A stretch of 64,000 nt of DNA from Helcobacillus massiliensis (GTDB lineage Bacteria; Actinomycetota; Actinomycetes; Actinomycetales; Dermabacteraceae), in NCBI RefSeq assembly GCF_014191425.1, contig NZ_JACHWP010000001.1, forward strand, positions 496,001 to 560,000, given 5' to 3'. The notes beneath the pieces are model-generated. The model made no database searches and had not been told where the DNA came from. It worked only from the letters and a program-made list of their open reading frames with translations. Of this stretch, positions 9,420 to 18,125 are shown piece by piece (position 1 is the stretch's first letter; every line of letters starts with the position of its first letter). The position numbers and the translations under genes were made by a program.

Positions 9420-9737
9420 ATGGGTAGACCACCCTCGATTCCGGCGGAGAAGAAGACCCGGATAGTGCTGAGCGTGCTGGCCGGCGAGATGTCCATCGCC
9501 GAAGCGGCACGCAAGGAGAAAGTCAGTGAGCAGTCCATCGGACGGTGGAAGGCCGAGTTCCTGGAAGCCGGCAAGACCGCCCTGGTGGCCGGCAGGTCCG
9601 GACCATCCTCCCGAGAGGAACAGTTGGAGGCCGAGGTCGCCGAGCTGACCCAGGCCTTGGGCGAGGCACACCTGGAAGCCAGGGTGTGGAAGAAGTCCGC
9701 GGAGGGCCGGCTGGGCCCTTCGAGGACCTCGAGGTGA
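9420..9737 (+). CDS. IS3-type transposase OrfA
   Basis: This 105-aa protein has an N-terminal helix-turn-helix (AEKKTRIVLSVLAGEMSIAE, EKVSEQSIGRWKAEFL) and a leucine-zipper-like helix (REEQLEAEVAELTQALGEAH), as in OrfA of IS3-like elements. OrfA binds the terminal repeats. A good ribosome site (aaggagag) precedes ATG 9420. The 3' end overlaps orfB by 4 bp (GTGA at 9734-9737), so either coupling or frameshifting could make the OrfAB transposase; I see no A-rich slippery site. Confidence 0.88.
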   Translation: MGRPPSIPAEKKTRIVLSVLAGEMSIAEAARKEKVSEQSIGRWKAEFLEAGKTALVAGRSGPSSREEQLEAEVAELTQALGEAHLEARVWKKSAEGRLGPSRTSR

Positions 9738-10684
9738 TCCGCGTGGAAGCGGGCATGTCGACCGCGAGGTTCTGCCAGCTCTTCGACATGCCCGAGCGGA
9801 CCTGGCGCCGCTGGCAGGCCAAGGCCCGCACCGGGACGGCGGTGAAGGGACCGTGGCCGCAACCGGGACGGCAGGCCGCCAGGGAACTGGTGGTCAAGCA
9901 CGCGCTGGCCCATCCGGCGTGGGGGCATCGGAAGATCTGGGCAATGGTCCGCCACGACGGGCATGTGGTTTCCGAGGCGACCGTGCTGCGGATCCTGCGC
10001 GACGAGGGGCTGATTCTGCCCGCGCAGTACCAACGGGAGCGACGGAAGCTGGCCGAGCGGCGCAAGGCCGCGTTCGCCACCGAGCCCTCCGGCCCGAACC
10101 AAGTCTGGCAGCTGGACTTCAGCGAGTTCGAGACCACCACCGGAGGGACCTGGCGGCTGGCCGGGTGCCGGGACTACTGGTCCAAGTACGAGCACCCCTT
10201 CCACGTTTCGCCCACCGGGAACCAGCACGACGCGATCGACGCGATCGAGTTGGCCCTGGCCGACTACGAGGCCATGTTCGGTCACCCGCTGGTCGAGGCC
10301 TGCCCGGTCGATCCCGAGACCGGTGAGCTGTTGCCCGTGGTGACCATCGTGACGGACAACGGCGGGCCGTTCCGGTCCTTCCGCTTCGAGTCCTTCATCG
10401 CCGCCCACCCCGAGCTACACCACGTGCGCACCCGAGTGAAGACCCCGGGGCAGAACGGGTCCCGTGAACGCGGCTTCGGCACGCTGAAGTACGAACAGCT
10501 CTACCTGGACGAGATTGACGACGCGATCGTGCTCGCCGAGCGGGCCGAGGACTACCGGATCGAGTACAACGAGCTCCGGCCCCACGAGGCCATCTCATGG
10601 AACCGGCCCAAGGAGGTGCACCTGGGCCTGGCCGACCCCACCACCCCGACATTCAAAACCAAGGAAATCCTGCCAACTACTTGA
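9734..10684 (+). CDS. IS3-type transposase OrfB (DDE, rve domain)
   Basis: About 316 residues from GTG 9734. An N-terminal HTH-like region (HPAWGHRKIWAMVRHDGHVV, VLRILRDEGL) precedes a retroviral-integrase-type core. The DDE triad is visible: D in VWQLDFSEFE, D in TIVTDNGGPF, and E in GSRERGFGTLKYEQL. The C-terminus YNELRPHEAISWNRP is typical of the family. It is full length with no internal stop, so the element may still be active. Confidence 0.9.
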   Translation: MIRVEAGMSTARFCQLFDMPERTWRRWQAKARTGTAVKGPWPQPGRQAARELVVKHALAHPAWGHRKIWAMVRHDGHVVSEATVLRILRDEGLILPAQYQRERRKLAERRKAAFATEPSGPNQVWQLDFSEFETTTGGTWRLAGCRDYWSKYEHPFHVSPTGNQHDAIDAIELALADYEAMFGHPLVEACPVDPETGELLPVVTIVTDNGGPFRSFRFESFIAAHPELHHVRTRVKTPGQNGSRERGFGTLKYEQLYLDEIDDAIVLAERAEDYRIEYNELRPHEAISWNRPKEVHLGLADPTTPTFKTKEILPTT

Positions 10685-10693
10685 CGCGGGACA

Positions 10694-10772
10694 ATCACGC
10701 AGCGACCACGGCCGGGACAGGTCATGCTCCATCGCGTTCATCGCCACGATGACCTCTTCTCGTAAAGCGGGT
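10694..10772 (-). pseudogene. AraC-family regulator fragment cut by the IS
   Basis: On the minus strand this short stretch reads LREEVIVAMNAMEHDLSRPW then SLRD, resembling the start of an AraC DNA-binding domain (compare SVVMQTDLAHPWSLAKLAE in the AraC gene at 14549). Similarity stops exactly at the right end of the IS. The rest of the domain is not on the other side of the IS, so it was lost. This is a short match and the call is tentative. Confidence 0.5.
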
Positions 10773-10849
10773 CCAGCGGAGATCCGCTGGCTCTCCCTGG
10801 AGCGGCCTTGAGGGAACGGCCGCGGTGCCTGAGCCAAGATCCGGCTCGC

Positions 10850-12268
10850 TCAATGCCCGTTCCCGGCGACCGCTGAGGCGCGGGAAGGGAGAAGCCAAGC
10901 GATGCTGATGAGTCCGAGTACCGCAGCGGTGACCCCCATCAGCAGAATGGTTCGGTAGCTTGACTCAGTGCCGAGGGGAGTGAGGGCCACAGAAGCGTAG
11001 GCGCTTCCGAGGATGGTGACTGACAGCAAGCTGCCGAATTCGTAGGCGACCTCTTCGACTCCGGATGCCATACCGGCACGTTCCGGGGAAACGTTGGTGA
11101 TGATGGTGGAAGAAGCCACCGTGATCAGGACACCGATGCCAGCCCCAGCTGCGACAAGGGCGATTGCGAATACCCCGAGGCTCACCGGGAGGACGAGTAC
11201 CCCGGTCGCGTAGCCAACGGCAGCAAGACCTGCCCCGCCAAGCAACATCGGGCGTGGGCCGATGCGGGAGAGCAGCGAACCACTCAGCAGCGATGTGACT
11301 GTCGCTCCGACAGCGATACACCCCACCAAGAGCCCACTGTGTAGCGGTGAGTATCCCTCGGCCGTTTGGAAGTGCTGAGAGGTCACGGCTCCGACCCCGG
11401 CGAAAACGAAGGTGCTCAGCCCGGCCGCCACCACTCCCGCGGACACGCCGCGGTTACTGAAGATGCGGAAGTCCAGGAGCGGTGTCTTCAGCCGTGCTTG
11501 TCGCCGGGCGAACAGAGTAAAGCTCACCGCGGAGACCAGAATCGCGCCAACAAGCAGGACCGCGGACGCATCCGGCAGCGTGACCTCCTTGATCGCAGCA
11601 ACCATCCCGGTCAGACCAGCGAGCGCGAGCAGCGACGAGAGCAAGTCCCAGGGCACCGCCCCCAACTCCTGAGCCTTTGGCGCATAGAGCCCCGTCAGCA
11701 CAAAGGTGGCGATCACGATGGGCACATTGATCAGAAACACAGAGCCCCACCAGAACCACTCCAAGAGCAGTCCGCCCACAAGCGGCCCGAACGCGATCCC
11801 GCCGATCGACACACTTGACCACACGGCGATAGCGAAGTTCCGTTCCTTCTCATCACCAAACGTGACTCTGATGATCGCCAGAGTTGCGGGAAGCATGAGC
11901 GCCGCTCCCACTGCCAAAAGCCCTCGCGCGAAGATCAACACACCGGGGCTCGGTGAGAAGGCCGCAACCAGCGACGCCACTCCAAACAAGACGATTCCAT
12001 ACTGGAAAACTCGCTTATGGCCATACCGATCGCCGAGAGTCCCGGTTCCCAAGAGCAGCCCAGTCATCACCAACGGGTACGTGTTGATGATCCAGAGCGA
12101 CTCACTCGTGGACGCACCCAGATCCACAGTCAACGGTGGGACTGCGATGTACAGGATCGAAGTGTCGAGCGTTGCCAGCAGCAGCCCAAGTGAGACCGCT
12201 GTCAGCACCAGCCAGCGCCCGTCGGGCCGAACCGCAGCATCTGCCGCGGCGGTGTTTCGTGAGGTCAT
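10850..12268 (-). CDS. MFS drug efflux transporter, DHA2 (14-TMS) type
   Basis: About 472 residues from ATG 12268; an ATG at 12331 would add 21 residues. There are many hydrophobic helices. The MFS loop motif GDRYGHKR is present between helices 2 and 3, and the N-terminal LLATLDTSILYIAVPPL matches DHA2 proton-drug antiporters such as QacA/SmvA. It probably exports a cationic or lipophilic toxic compound. It lies downstream of the GNAT gene on the same strand, with a divergent TetR gene beyond, so it is likely TetR-controlled. Confidence 0.88.
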   Translation of the reverse strand: MTSRNTAAADAAVRPDGRWLVLTAVSLGLLLATLDTSILYIAVPPLTVDLGASTSESLWIINTYPLVMTGLLLGTGTLGDRYGHKRVFQYGIVLFGVASLVAAFSPSPGVLIFARGLLAVGAALMLPATLAIIRVTFGDEKERNFAIAVWSSVSIGGIAFGPLVGGLLLEWFWWGSVFLINVPIVIATFVLTGLYAPKAQELGAVPWDLLSSLLALAGLTGMVAAIKEVTLPDASAVLLVGAILVSAVSFTLFARRQARLKTPLLDFRIFSNRGVSAGVVAAGLSTFVFAGVGAVTSQHFQTAEGYSPLHSGLLVGCIAVGATVTSLLSGSLLSRIGPRPMLLGGAGLAAVGYATGVLVLPVSLGVFAIALVAAGAGIGVLITVASSTIITNVSPERAGMASGVEEVAYEFGSLLSVTILGSAYASVALTPLGTESSYRTILLMGVTAAVLGLISIAWLLPSRASAVAGNGH

Positions 12269-12376
12269 CCGATCGTGGGTCCCTTTTCCGCGTGCAGGAA
12301 GACGGCATGTCATGACTGCCGAGACGGCCAAGAAGCAGCCCCCGCCGCAGCATCGTTCTGCGTAGCGCTTATCTCG

Positions 12377-13480
12377 TTACGTGGGTCGATTCACGTCGAG
12401 GACCGGCGGACGAGGGTCGTCCAGGAGAGAGGCAAAGATGAGCGTGTCGGTCCATTCGCCCTTGTTCCACCAGTCCTGACGCAGGTGGGCCTCCTGCCGC
12501 ATGCCCACGGCAGAGGCGAGCCTCGCTGAGGGCCTATTGCGGGCATCCATCTGAGCGACCACGCGGTGCAGTCGGTGGTGCTCGAAAGCAATGCGAAGGA
12601 CCTCGGCGACCGCCTCGCGCGCGAAACCATGGCCGCCATGGGCTGGATGGAGTACCCAGCCGATTTCCGCGACGCGGCGCTCCTTGTCGGTCAGCCACAG
12701 CAGGACGTCCCCGATCGGGACGCCGCCATGCTCGATGACCAGCGCAAGCGCGCTAGTCTCGCCATCGAGGCCGGTCTTGCTCAGGCGCTCGGCGAGCTTG
12801 TCGCGGGTGACTTCCGCGGTCCACGGCTCATCCAACAGGTAGCGGGCAACGTCAGGTCGCGAGTACAGCTCGTGAAGCCATTCGGCATCGCCTGTCTCAT
12901 GCAGACGGAGCCGAAGCCGCTCCGTCGCCAACGGCCACTGGGCGCTGAGCACGAGATCGCGCCGGTAATGAAACAACTCCTGGTGCTGTCCTGCGGGCGT
13001 GGTCCCGACGCGCCGCTCGACCTCACGGAACCCTGCGTTCGTCAAGCACCGCTGAGAGGCTTCGTTCTCCGGAAGTGTGCGTGCCGTCAAGGTTCGCAGT
13101 CCACTGCTGTGTGCGAAGCGCGATGCCAACTCCAGGCCCCGACGAGCGTGCCCTGCTCCCCGCGCATCCGGATGAATCCAGAACCCGACCTCGGCAGCCT
13201 CAGAGCTGACGTCGAAGAGCACCAAGGAACCCACAAACCGGTCCGTCTCGGCGTCGGCAAGTGCAAGGACTGCCAAGGTACCCGACGACAGACCTGCCGC
13301 GACCTCTTCACGGATCATCCGTCGCACAGACTCGGGGGTGTAGTCGGGCTCAGGAAGGTGGCCGAAGCGCCGCACAGCCTCATCCTTGGTGCCGGCCGCA
13401 TACGCGTCTGCGTCCAGCTCAGAGAGGGGGCGTAGGCGAGTGTCCTCAAAGGTGATCGGAAGGGTGGTGGCATCCAACAT
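12377..13480 (-). CDS. Tandem GNAT (RimJ/RimL-like) acetyltransferase
   Basis: This 367-aa protein contains two GNAT domains in one chain (about 8-175 and 183-355). Each has an acetyl-CoA loop-like segment, HPDARGAGHARRGLELA in the first and HPAHGGHGFAREAVAEVL in the second. Each also has a RimJ/RimL-like N/Q-rich ending (ENEASQRCLTNAGF; RNRPSARLASAVGM). The substrate is unknown; a resistance-related acetyltransferase is possible given the neighbouring efflux pump. It is divergent from the TetR gene with a 59-bp gap, and the MFS gene follows on the same strand. Confidence 0.85.
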   Translation of the reverse strand: MLDATTLPITFEDTRLRPLSELDADAYAAGTKDEAVRRFGHLPEPDYTPESVRRMIREEVAAGLSSGTLAVLALADAETDRFVGSLVLFDVSSEAAEVGFWIHPDARGAGHARRGLELASRFAHSSGLRTLTARTLPENEASQRCLTNAGFREVERRVGTTPAGQHQELFHYRRDLVLSAQWPLATERLRLRLHETGDAEWLHELYSRPDVARYLLDEPWTAEVTRDKLAERLSKTGLDGETSALALVIEHGGVPIGDVLLWLTDKERRVAEIGWVLHPAHGGHGFAREAVAEVLRIAFEHHRLHRVVAQMDARNRPSARLASAVGMRQEAHLRQDWWNKGEWTDTLIFASLLDDPRPPVLDVNRPT

Positions 13481-13488
13481 GCGCTAAA

Positions 13489-13531
13489 CCTAACATAGAA
13501 TGGATAGCTAACTGAAGCGTGTTTGGTTAGG
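13489..13531. promoter_or_regulatory. Candidate TetR operator
   Basis: The 59-bp divergent gap holds cctaac (13489-13494), an internal gctaac (13508-13513) and the inverted copy gttagg (13526-13531). Such repeated or inverted ctaac half-sites between a TetR gene and its divergent partner are the usual operator position. Inference from position and symmetry only. Confidence 0.45.
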
Positions 13532-13539
13532 CTGGTGGG

Positions 13540-14136
13540 GTGAGCTACTGGGAACACCGCAAACCTGTGCAACGCCTCCGCGCAGTGGACATCGTGGAGG
13601 TTGCGAGGGCATCGGTGAGGCTGCTGGACGAAGGTGGGTTGAGGGCCCTCACCCTGAGATCTGTGGCGCAACAGGTGGGTGTCGCTCCAGCCAGCCTGTA
13701 CTCCCGCGTGGAATCAGTCGACGATCTGTTCGACCTCGCCCTCGACACAGCGCTTGCAGACGATCCCGTGATGTCCGAGTCGATCCGCAACGCCGACCTG
13801 CCCGCCCTGATGCATGCCTTCTTCGCGCACCTCACGACCCACCGGTGGGCCGGTCAGGTCATTGGCATGCGCGCACCCCGGGGCCCGGCGTACCTGGCCC
13901 TTTCCGAGCGGATGTGCGTCCTGCTCGAACAAACGGGTACCCCGGATCCGCTGGGAACGGCCTACCGATTGTCCAACCTGGTGATCGGCGCCTCCCTGAC
14001 CGCCCCCATGGCATCTGACGAGAAGCGTGTCGCCATCGACCCTGACCAAGCCCCTACCTATGCGCGACTCCACGCGACGCACCACATCAGCCCGCAGGAG
14101 ATCCTCTCCGACGGCATCACGGCACTCTTGTCGTGA
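13540..14136 (+). CDS. TetR-family transcriptional regulator
   Basis: This 198-aa protein starts at GTG 13540. The N-terminal HTH reads GGLRALTLRSVAQQVGVAPA followed by SLYSRVESVDDLFDLALD, the TetR pattern. The C-terminal ligand domain resembles the tetracycline-repressor class. It is divergent from the GNAT-MFS pair and probably represses it and itself, with relief by the pump's substrate. Confidence 0.9.
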   Translation: MSYWEHRKPVQRLRAVDIVEVARASVRLLDEGGLRALTLRSVAQQVGVAPASLYSRVESVDDLFDLALDTALADDPVMSESIRNADLPALMHAFFAHLTTHRWAGQVIGMRAPRGPAYLALSERMCVLLEQTGTPDPLGTAYRLSNLVIGASLTAPMASDEKRVAIDPDQAPTYARLHATHHISPQEILSDGITALLS

Positions 14137-14212
14137 GGGGGCTTTTGATTCGGGGCTGCCGTGCGTTGCTGATGGCCACGGACTGGTCTCCGTGAGAGTG
14201 CGCCCACAATCG

Positions 14213-14450
14213 CAGTGCGCCGATATTCGGACGGGCTGATCCCGACGACGTCGGTGAACTGCCGTGCGGCATGCCCACGGCTGCGCCACCCGACTTTTGT
14301 CATGGCGACGCGGATTGGAAGATCAGTCTCGACCAGGAGCTCGGTTAGCCCGTGGGCCCGAACATGGGCCAGGTACCGCATGAGCGGCATGTGGAACCGC
14401 TGTGTGAACGCACGCTCCTACAGTCGTAGCCGCCGCGTGACACCGCGCCC
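14213..14450 (-). pseudogene. AraC-family DNA-binding domain remnant
   Basis: The minus strand encodes ERAFTQRFHMPLMRYLAHVR, then VETDLPIRVAMTKVGWRSRG, HAARQFTDVVGISPSEYRRT, the C-terminal half of an AraC HTH domain. An in-frame TAG lies just upstream of ERAF, and no N-terminal part is attached. It is the tail of a decayed gene. Confidence 0.7.
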
Positions 14451-14548
14451 GTCACAGGCAGCCCTGCTGCTTCGCAACCCGTGAGTCCAACACATCTTTC
14501 TCCTCACAGCCATGAACCGCCGACATGAACGCAGTGGCCAGCATTGCG

Positions 14549-15426
14549 CTAACAGACATGACCGCACCACGGGCACGTCCGCACGCCTCGATCGCGGTAC
14601 GCAGCCCGATACTCGGTCGGTGACCTCCCGGTGAGCTTGCGGAACTGCTTCGCTGCGTGAGCCTGGTTTCTCCAGCCGACCTCGGCTGCTGCCTGTCGGA
14701 TGGTTGCGTCGGTGGCGCTGATGGTTCGAGCCATCGCTCTCACCCGTTGAAGCGTCAGCCACGCGATCGGCGGCATCCCGAAGATCTCGACGAACAACTG
14801 TCGCAGACGCGAGGGTGACAGATGCGCGATCTCAGCCAACTTCGCCAGTGACCACGGATGTGCCAAATCTGTCTGCATCACCACTGACAAGTGAGTGAGT
14901 ACCGCACGGGAACCAGCCTCCTCGTCGACGGAAGGGCGCGACTGCGGGCGTCGACCATGCTCCGGGCTGGGTGTCATGGGGCGAAGGGGCTCAGGTGTTG
15001 ACGAAGACTAGGCCGAGCAAACCATTGAGCCTTCCCTGCTCGGCATGTGCACCAGACCCGCCCGATCCCGGCCCAGATGCAGCACCTGCGCCGGCTCGGA
15101 GTACACCTTCTCGGCAAAGCTTTGGGCGTCTAATCGGTCGTGCAAGATCGTGGAGTATTGCCAGAAGAACTGATCCAACGCGAGGTCGGTGTCGACGTAG
15201 ATCGTTGTGAAGGTCAGTAGCCCTTCGGTTCGATTCCGCACAGCACGTGGGGTCCGAGCAGGATCGCATCGCCGAAGCTAACCGGCTGCTCGCCGAACTC
15301 GGAGAACACGATCGACGTGCCATCGCGCACCACGACAAGCCGCACGCAGTCATAGGTAGCCGGCCCGATGGGGCGATGAACGGTGCGGGTGCGGGCTGAC
15401 AAGGGCGGGGAGAGTCGTGCGGCCAC
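14549..15426 (-). pseudogene. AraC-family regulator broken by frameshifts
   Basis: Three pieces in successive frames reconstruct one cupin-AraC regulator. 15214-15426 gives the N-terminal cupin (VRLVVVRDGTSIVFSEFGEQ ... GIEPKGY, then stop). 15008 to about 15241 continues it (LTFTTIYVDTDLALDQFFWQ ... AEKVYSEPAQVLHLGRDRAG). 14549-14977 holds the DNA-binding domain (LAHPWSLAKLAEIAHLSPSR ... HAAKQFRKLTGRSPTEYR). A one-base shift near 15221-15228 separates the first two. The last piece has its own ATG at 14977 and could be made as a 142-aa DNA-binding protein. The full regulator is not made. Confidence 0.75.
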
Positions 15427-15509
15427 TCATTGCTGCTGTCTGAACCAGTGCTCTGCTTCGGCAGCGGCCATCGGTGCGGACGCCAGCCAGACCACGCGGA
15501 TGTGCTGGG

Positions 15510-16958
15510 TCATGCTGCTCTCGCGGGAGCGTTGCGCATGGCGCGTGTGCTCAGGAGCCAGGTGAGGACGGCGAACGCGGAGGCGATCAGCGCTGCGGCA
15601 AGGAATCGTTGCGGGGTGTCGGCGGAGAGCGGCCATGCTGTGGGTCCGAGGATCCAGAGCCAGGTGTCGGCGAGGATGTCGCCGCCGAGGGTGACGCCGA
15701 CGATGATCAGGATCACCGCAGCGCCGAGCGCCCACCCAGCGCCGAAGCGGACGGTGATCCAGAGCGCCCCGAGGGTGCCGGCGATGCCGAGGATCAGCCA
15801 GAGCGCCCCGGATTGGGTGATGGCGAGCAGGGACGCGGCGTCGCCGTGGCCTCGTCGTAGGGCGTTGGCGAGAGCGGTGACGGTCACCGCCACGGACACG
15901 AAGCTGACCCAGAGCAGCAGCCAGGCTTGCACAGCGGTGGGAACTGTGGCCTTGCGGAGGATGAGCACCCGCCATCCCGGAAGGACAGCCTGCCAGGTGA
16001 GGACGGCGATGACGCAGGCGCCGAGGGGCAGCATTGCGTAGGTGTGCAGCCCGAGCAGGTACGAGTTCGGGTAGATCGCGGCGGTGGCGACGGCGAGCAG
16101 GATCGCGGCAGCGCACAGCGGCATGACGGCGCGAGAGCGCATCATGGCACGGATCGCTCCGACGGCGCTTTCTCGGGTGCTGCGGCGTCCGACCGGTCGG
16201 CTGTCCGTGCCTCGTTCCACCCGAAGCGTGCCCGGCAGCCGCACCCGCAGAACCAGTACGAGCACGGTCAGGAGGACGCTGAGCGTGAGCGCGAGGGCGG
16301 GTGATTCGGTGGCGAGCGGGTCGCTGGCTGCGAGGGGTTCGGCGTTCTGGTGTGCTCCGAGTATCGGGAGCATCGCTCGGACGGCCCAGGTCGGGGGGAT
16401 CGCGAACCAGGCGGTCGTCTCGGCGGCGAGAGCGCCGATGACCTGCCAGACCCAGGCGGCGAGGAACACGGGGATCGTGCCCCACCGTTCGGTGAGCACG
16501 AACGCGAGCGCGAGGAGGCCGAGTGTCGCGACCCAGCAGGCGAGACCGGCCCACAGGAGGCGCGGGATGTCGGTCGGGGCTCCAGCGGCGAGGGAGAGCG
16601 GGATGACGAGCCAGAACGCGAGCGCGTGGAACAGGGCGGAGAGGCCGGCCAGGACGATGAATCGCGCGACGAGGATGGTGCGCGGGTTGGTAGCTCTCCA
16701 GAGGGTGCCGCCGTCTCGGGCGGTGGTCTCGCGGGCGGTGGTGAGGCCGGCGAGGAGCGTCATGAGTGGTGCGGCCATGCCGGTGACGTAGAGGGTCTGC
16801 CACAGCAGTGCCGCGCGTTCCTGGTTCTCGGGCGTGATGAGGATGCCGGCAGTGCTGATGCCGGCGAGGATGATCCCGACCCAGGGAAGCGCGGCCGCCG
16901 CTGACCCTCTCGCGCGGACTGCTTCTGCCCGGATCGCAGGGGTGAGCGCGCCCATCAT
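15510..16958 (-). CDS. ABC transporter permease (large, about 12 TM)
   Basis: This 482-aa protein is almost wholly hydrophobic helices, with a hydrophilic break near the middle (RVERGTDSRPVGRRSTRESA) that divides it into two permease-like halves. It resembles ABC-2-type permeases that pair with BcrA-like ATPases. Its start overlaps the stop of the upstream ATPase gene by 4 bp (ATGA), so they form one transporter. It is the last gene of the ECF-sigma operon. The substrate is unknown; lipid, peptide antibiotic or stress efflux is plausible. Confidence 0.82.
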   Translation of the reverse strand: MMGALTPAIRAEAVRARGSAAAALPWVGIILAGISTAGILITPENQERAALLWQTLYVTGMAAPLMTLLAGLTTARETTARDGGTLWRATNPRTILVARFIVLAGLSALFHALAFWLVIPLSLAAGAPTDIPRLLWAGLACWVATLGLLALAFVLTERWGTIPVFLAAWVWQVIGALAAETTAWFAIPPTWAVRAMLPILGAHQNAEPLAASDPLATESPALALTLSVLLTVLVLVLRVRLPGTLRVERGTDSRPVGRRSTRESAVGAIRAMMRSRAVMPLCAAAILLAVATAAIYPNSYLLGLHTYAMLPLGACVIAVLTWQAVLPGWRVLILRKATVPTAVQAWLLLWVSFVSVAVTVTALANALRRGHGDAASLLAITQSGALWLILGIAGTLGALWITVRFGAGWALGAAVILIIVGVTLGGDILADTWLWILGPTAWPLSADTPQRFLAAALIASAFAVLTWLLSTRAMRNAPARAA

Positions 16959-17719
16959 GCCGCCTCCTGCTGTGTGGCGCTGAGCATGGTCAGTTTGAGG
17001 AACTCTTCCTCCAACCGTCCTGGGGCAGCGAAGTCTGCGAGGGGTCCTTCGTAGCGGCAGACGCCGTCGGCGAGGACAGAGATGTCATCGGCGAGCTGCA
17101 CGATCTCGCCGAGCTGATGGGAGCTGACCAGGACCGTCCGGCCCGCGGCGGCGTAGTCGCGGAGCAGTTGGCGCAGCTCGGCGATGCCCTGCGGGTCCAG
17201 GCCGTTCTGAGGCTCATCGAGGATCAGCACGTCCGGCTCGGTGAGGATGGCGATGCCGAGTGCGAGCCGGGCTTTCATGCCCATCGAGAAGTGGCGGGCG
17301 CGCTTGCGGCCCGTGCTGGCGAGTCCGACGATGTCGAGCACTTCCTCGATCCGTGCCCGTCCGACCCCAGTGAGCCGGGCGTGCACGAGGAGGTTGTCGA
17401 ACGCGCTCAGGTGCGTGTAGATCGCGGGGCCGTCGATGCTCGCGCCGATGCGTTCCAGTGCGGCCCGGTTCTTGGTACCGGACGCCGGGGGCTGGCCGAG
17501 GACATCGATCGTTCCCGAGTCGGGCTGCATGAGTCCGAGCAGTAGTCGGAACGTGGTGGACTTGCCGGCTCCGTTGCGGCCGAGCAGCGCATGGACGCGC
17601 CCGGCCTGGACGTGGAGGTCGAGGCCGTCGAGCACGACCGTGTCGCCGCGCTGCAGGCGCACGTCGGTGCAGCGGATCGCCGGCTGCGGCGCCGGGGCGG
17701 GTGCGGGTTGGGCTGTCAT
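16955..17719 (-). CDS. ABC transporter ATP-binding protein (BcrA-like)
   Basis: About 254 aa from ATG 17719, chosen for its ribosome site aaaggag. Walker A is GRNGAGKST, the signature is FSMGMKAR (the degenerate form usual in antibiotic-efflux ATPases), Walker B is VLILDEPQNGLDPQG, and a switch histidine follows in VSSHQLGE. It energises the 482-aa permease. It lies 25 bp after the lipoprotein gene in the ECF operon. Confidence 0.92.
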   Translation of the reverse strand: MTAQPAPAPAPQPAIRCTDVRLQRGDTVVLDGLDLHVQAGRVHALLGRNGAGKSTTFRLLLGLMQPDSGTIDVLGQPPASGTKNRAALERIGASIDGPAIYTHLSAFDNLLVHARLTGVGRARIEEVLDIVGLASTGRKRARHFSMGMKARLALGIAILTEPDVLILDEPQNGLDPQGIAELRQLLRDYAAAGRTVLVSSHQLGEIVQLADDISVLADGVCRYEGPLADFAAPGRLEEEFLKLTMLSATQQEAA

Positions 17720-17744
17720 ACAGCGGCTCCTTTCTGATGCCGTG

Positions 17745-18125
17745 TCAGGCGTCGCAGACGGTGAACGCGAAGGTGCGCAGCGTGCCGATCGAGCCGTCGG
17801 AGATGTCGCCGATCGGTGGCAGGTCGGCGTTCTCATCCACCGAGTTGAGGGCGTATTCGGTGCCGTCGGGGGCGGTGAATCGCAGCACGGGATCGCCCTT
17901 GCCGTTCTTCTCGCAGCTGACGGTGCCGTGGTCCACGTCGAGGTTCCACGAGTGGCCGAAGTCGTCGGCCGTGACGTCCTGCGGGTTGCTGGTCGCAGTG
18001 CGGGTAGGGCCGTCTTCGGGGAAATCCTCGGGGTTCATCATCCCGTTGCATCCGGCCAGACCGAGCGTCAGCAGCGCAGCGCCGACGGCGGCGGACATGC
18101 GGATGGTCGTGCGGTGGATGTTCAT
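17745..18125 (-). CDS. Secreted lipoprotein, DUF2511-like
   Basis: This 126-aa protein has a signal peptide ending in lipobox LAGC (Cys26). A small domain follows with DDFGHSWNLDVDHGTVSCEK and VLRFTAPDGTEYALN, resembling DUF2511/YebY-type proteins. Two further cysteines (Cys96-region and the C-terminal VCDA) could form a disulfide. It should be anchored on the outer face of the membrane. It lies between the two ABC modules and overlaps the upstream ATPase stop by 4 bp, so it may be a substrate-binding or sensor part of these transporters. Confidence 0.78.
   Translation of the reverse strand: MNIHRTTIRMSAAVGAALLTLGLAGCNGMMNPEDFPEDGPTRTATSNPQDVTADDFGHSWNLDVDHGTVSCEKNGKGDPVLRFTAPDGTEYALNSVDENADLPPIGDISDGSIGTLRTFAFTVCDA

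Larger units (their letters stand above)
9362..10693 (+). mobile_element. IS3-type insertion sequence, 1332 bp
   Basis: Imperfect terminal inverted repeats bound the element. The left end reads tgacgcgcgtcagacttagt and the right end, reverse-complemented, tgtcccgcgtcaagtagttg; both then share ggcagg. It contains two overlapping genes with the IS3 orfA/orfB layout. The 3-bp flanks (gtg and atc) do not match. Because a recombinase lies on one side and an AraC fragment on the other, a deletion or recombination after insertion is likely. Confidence 0.8.

Noticed and set aside
15218-15236. A third GAACCG ... CTACTGAC pair on the minus strand
   Set aside because: The spacing is only 5 nt and it lies inside the decayed AraC coding sequence, at the frameshift; it does not match the 15-nt spacing of the two sigma-operon motifs.
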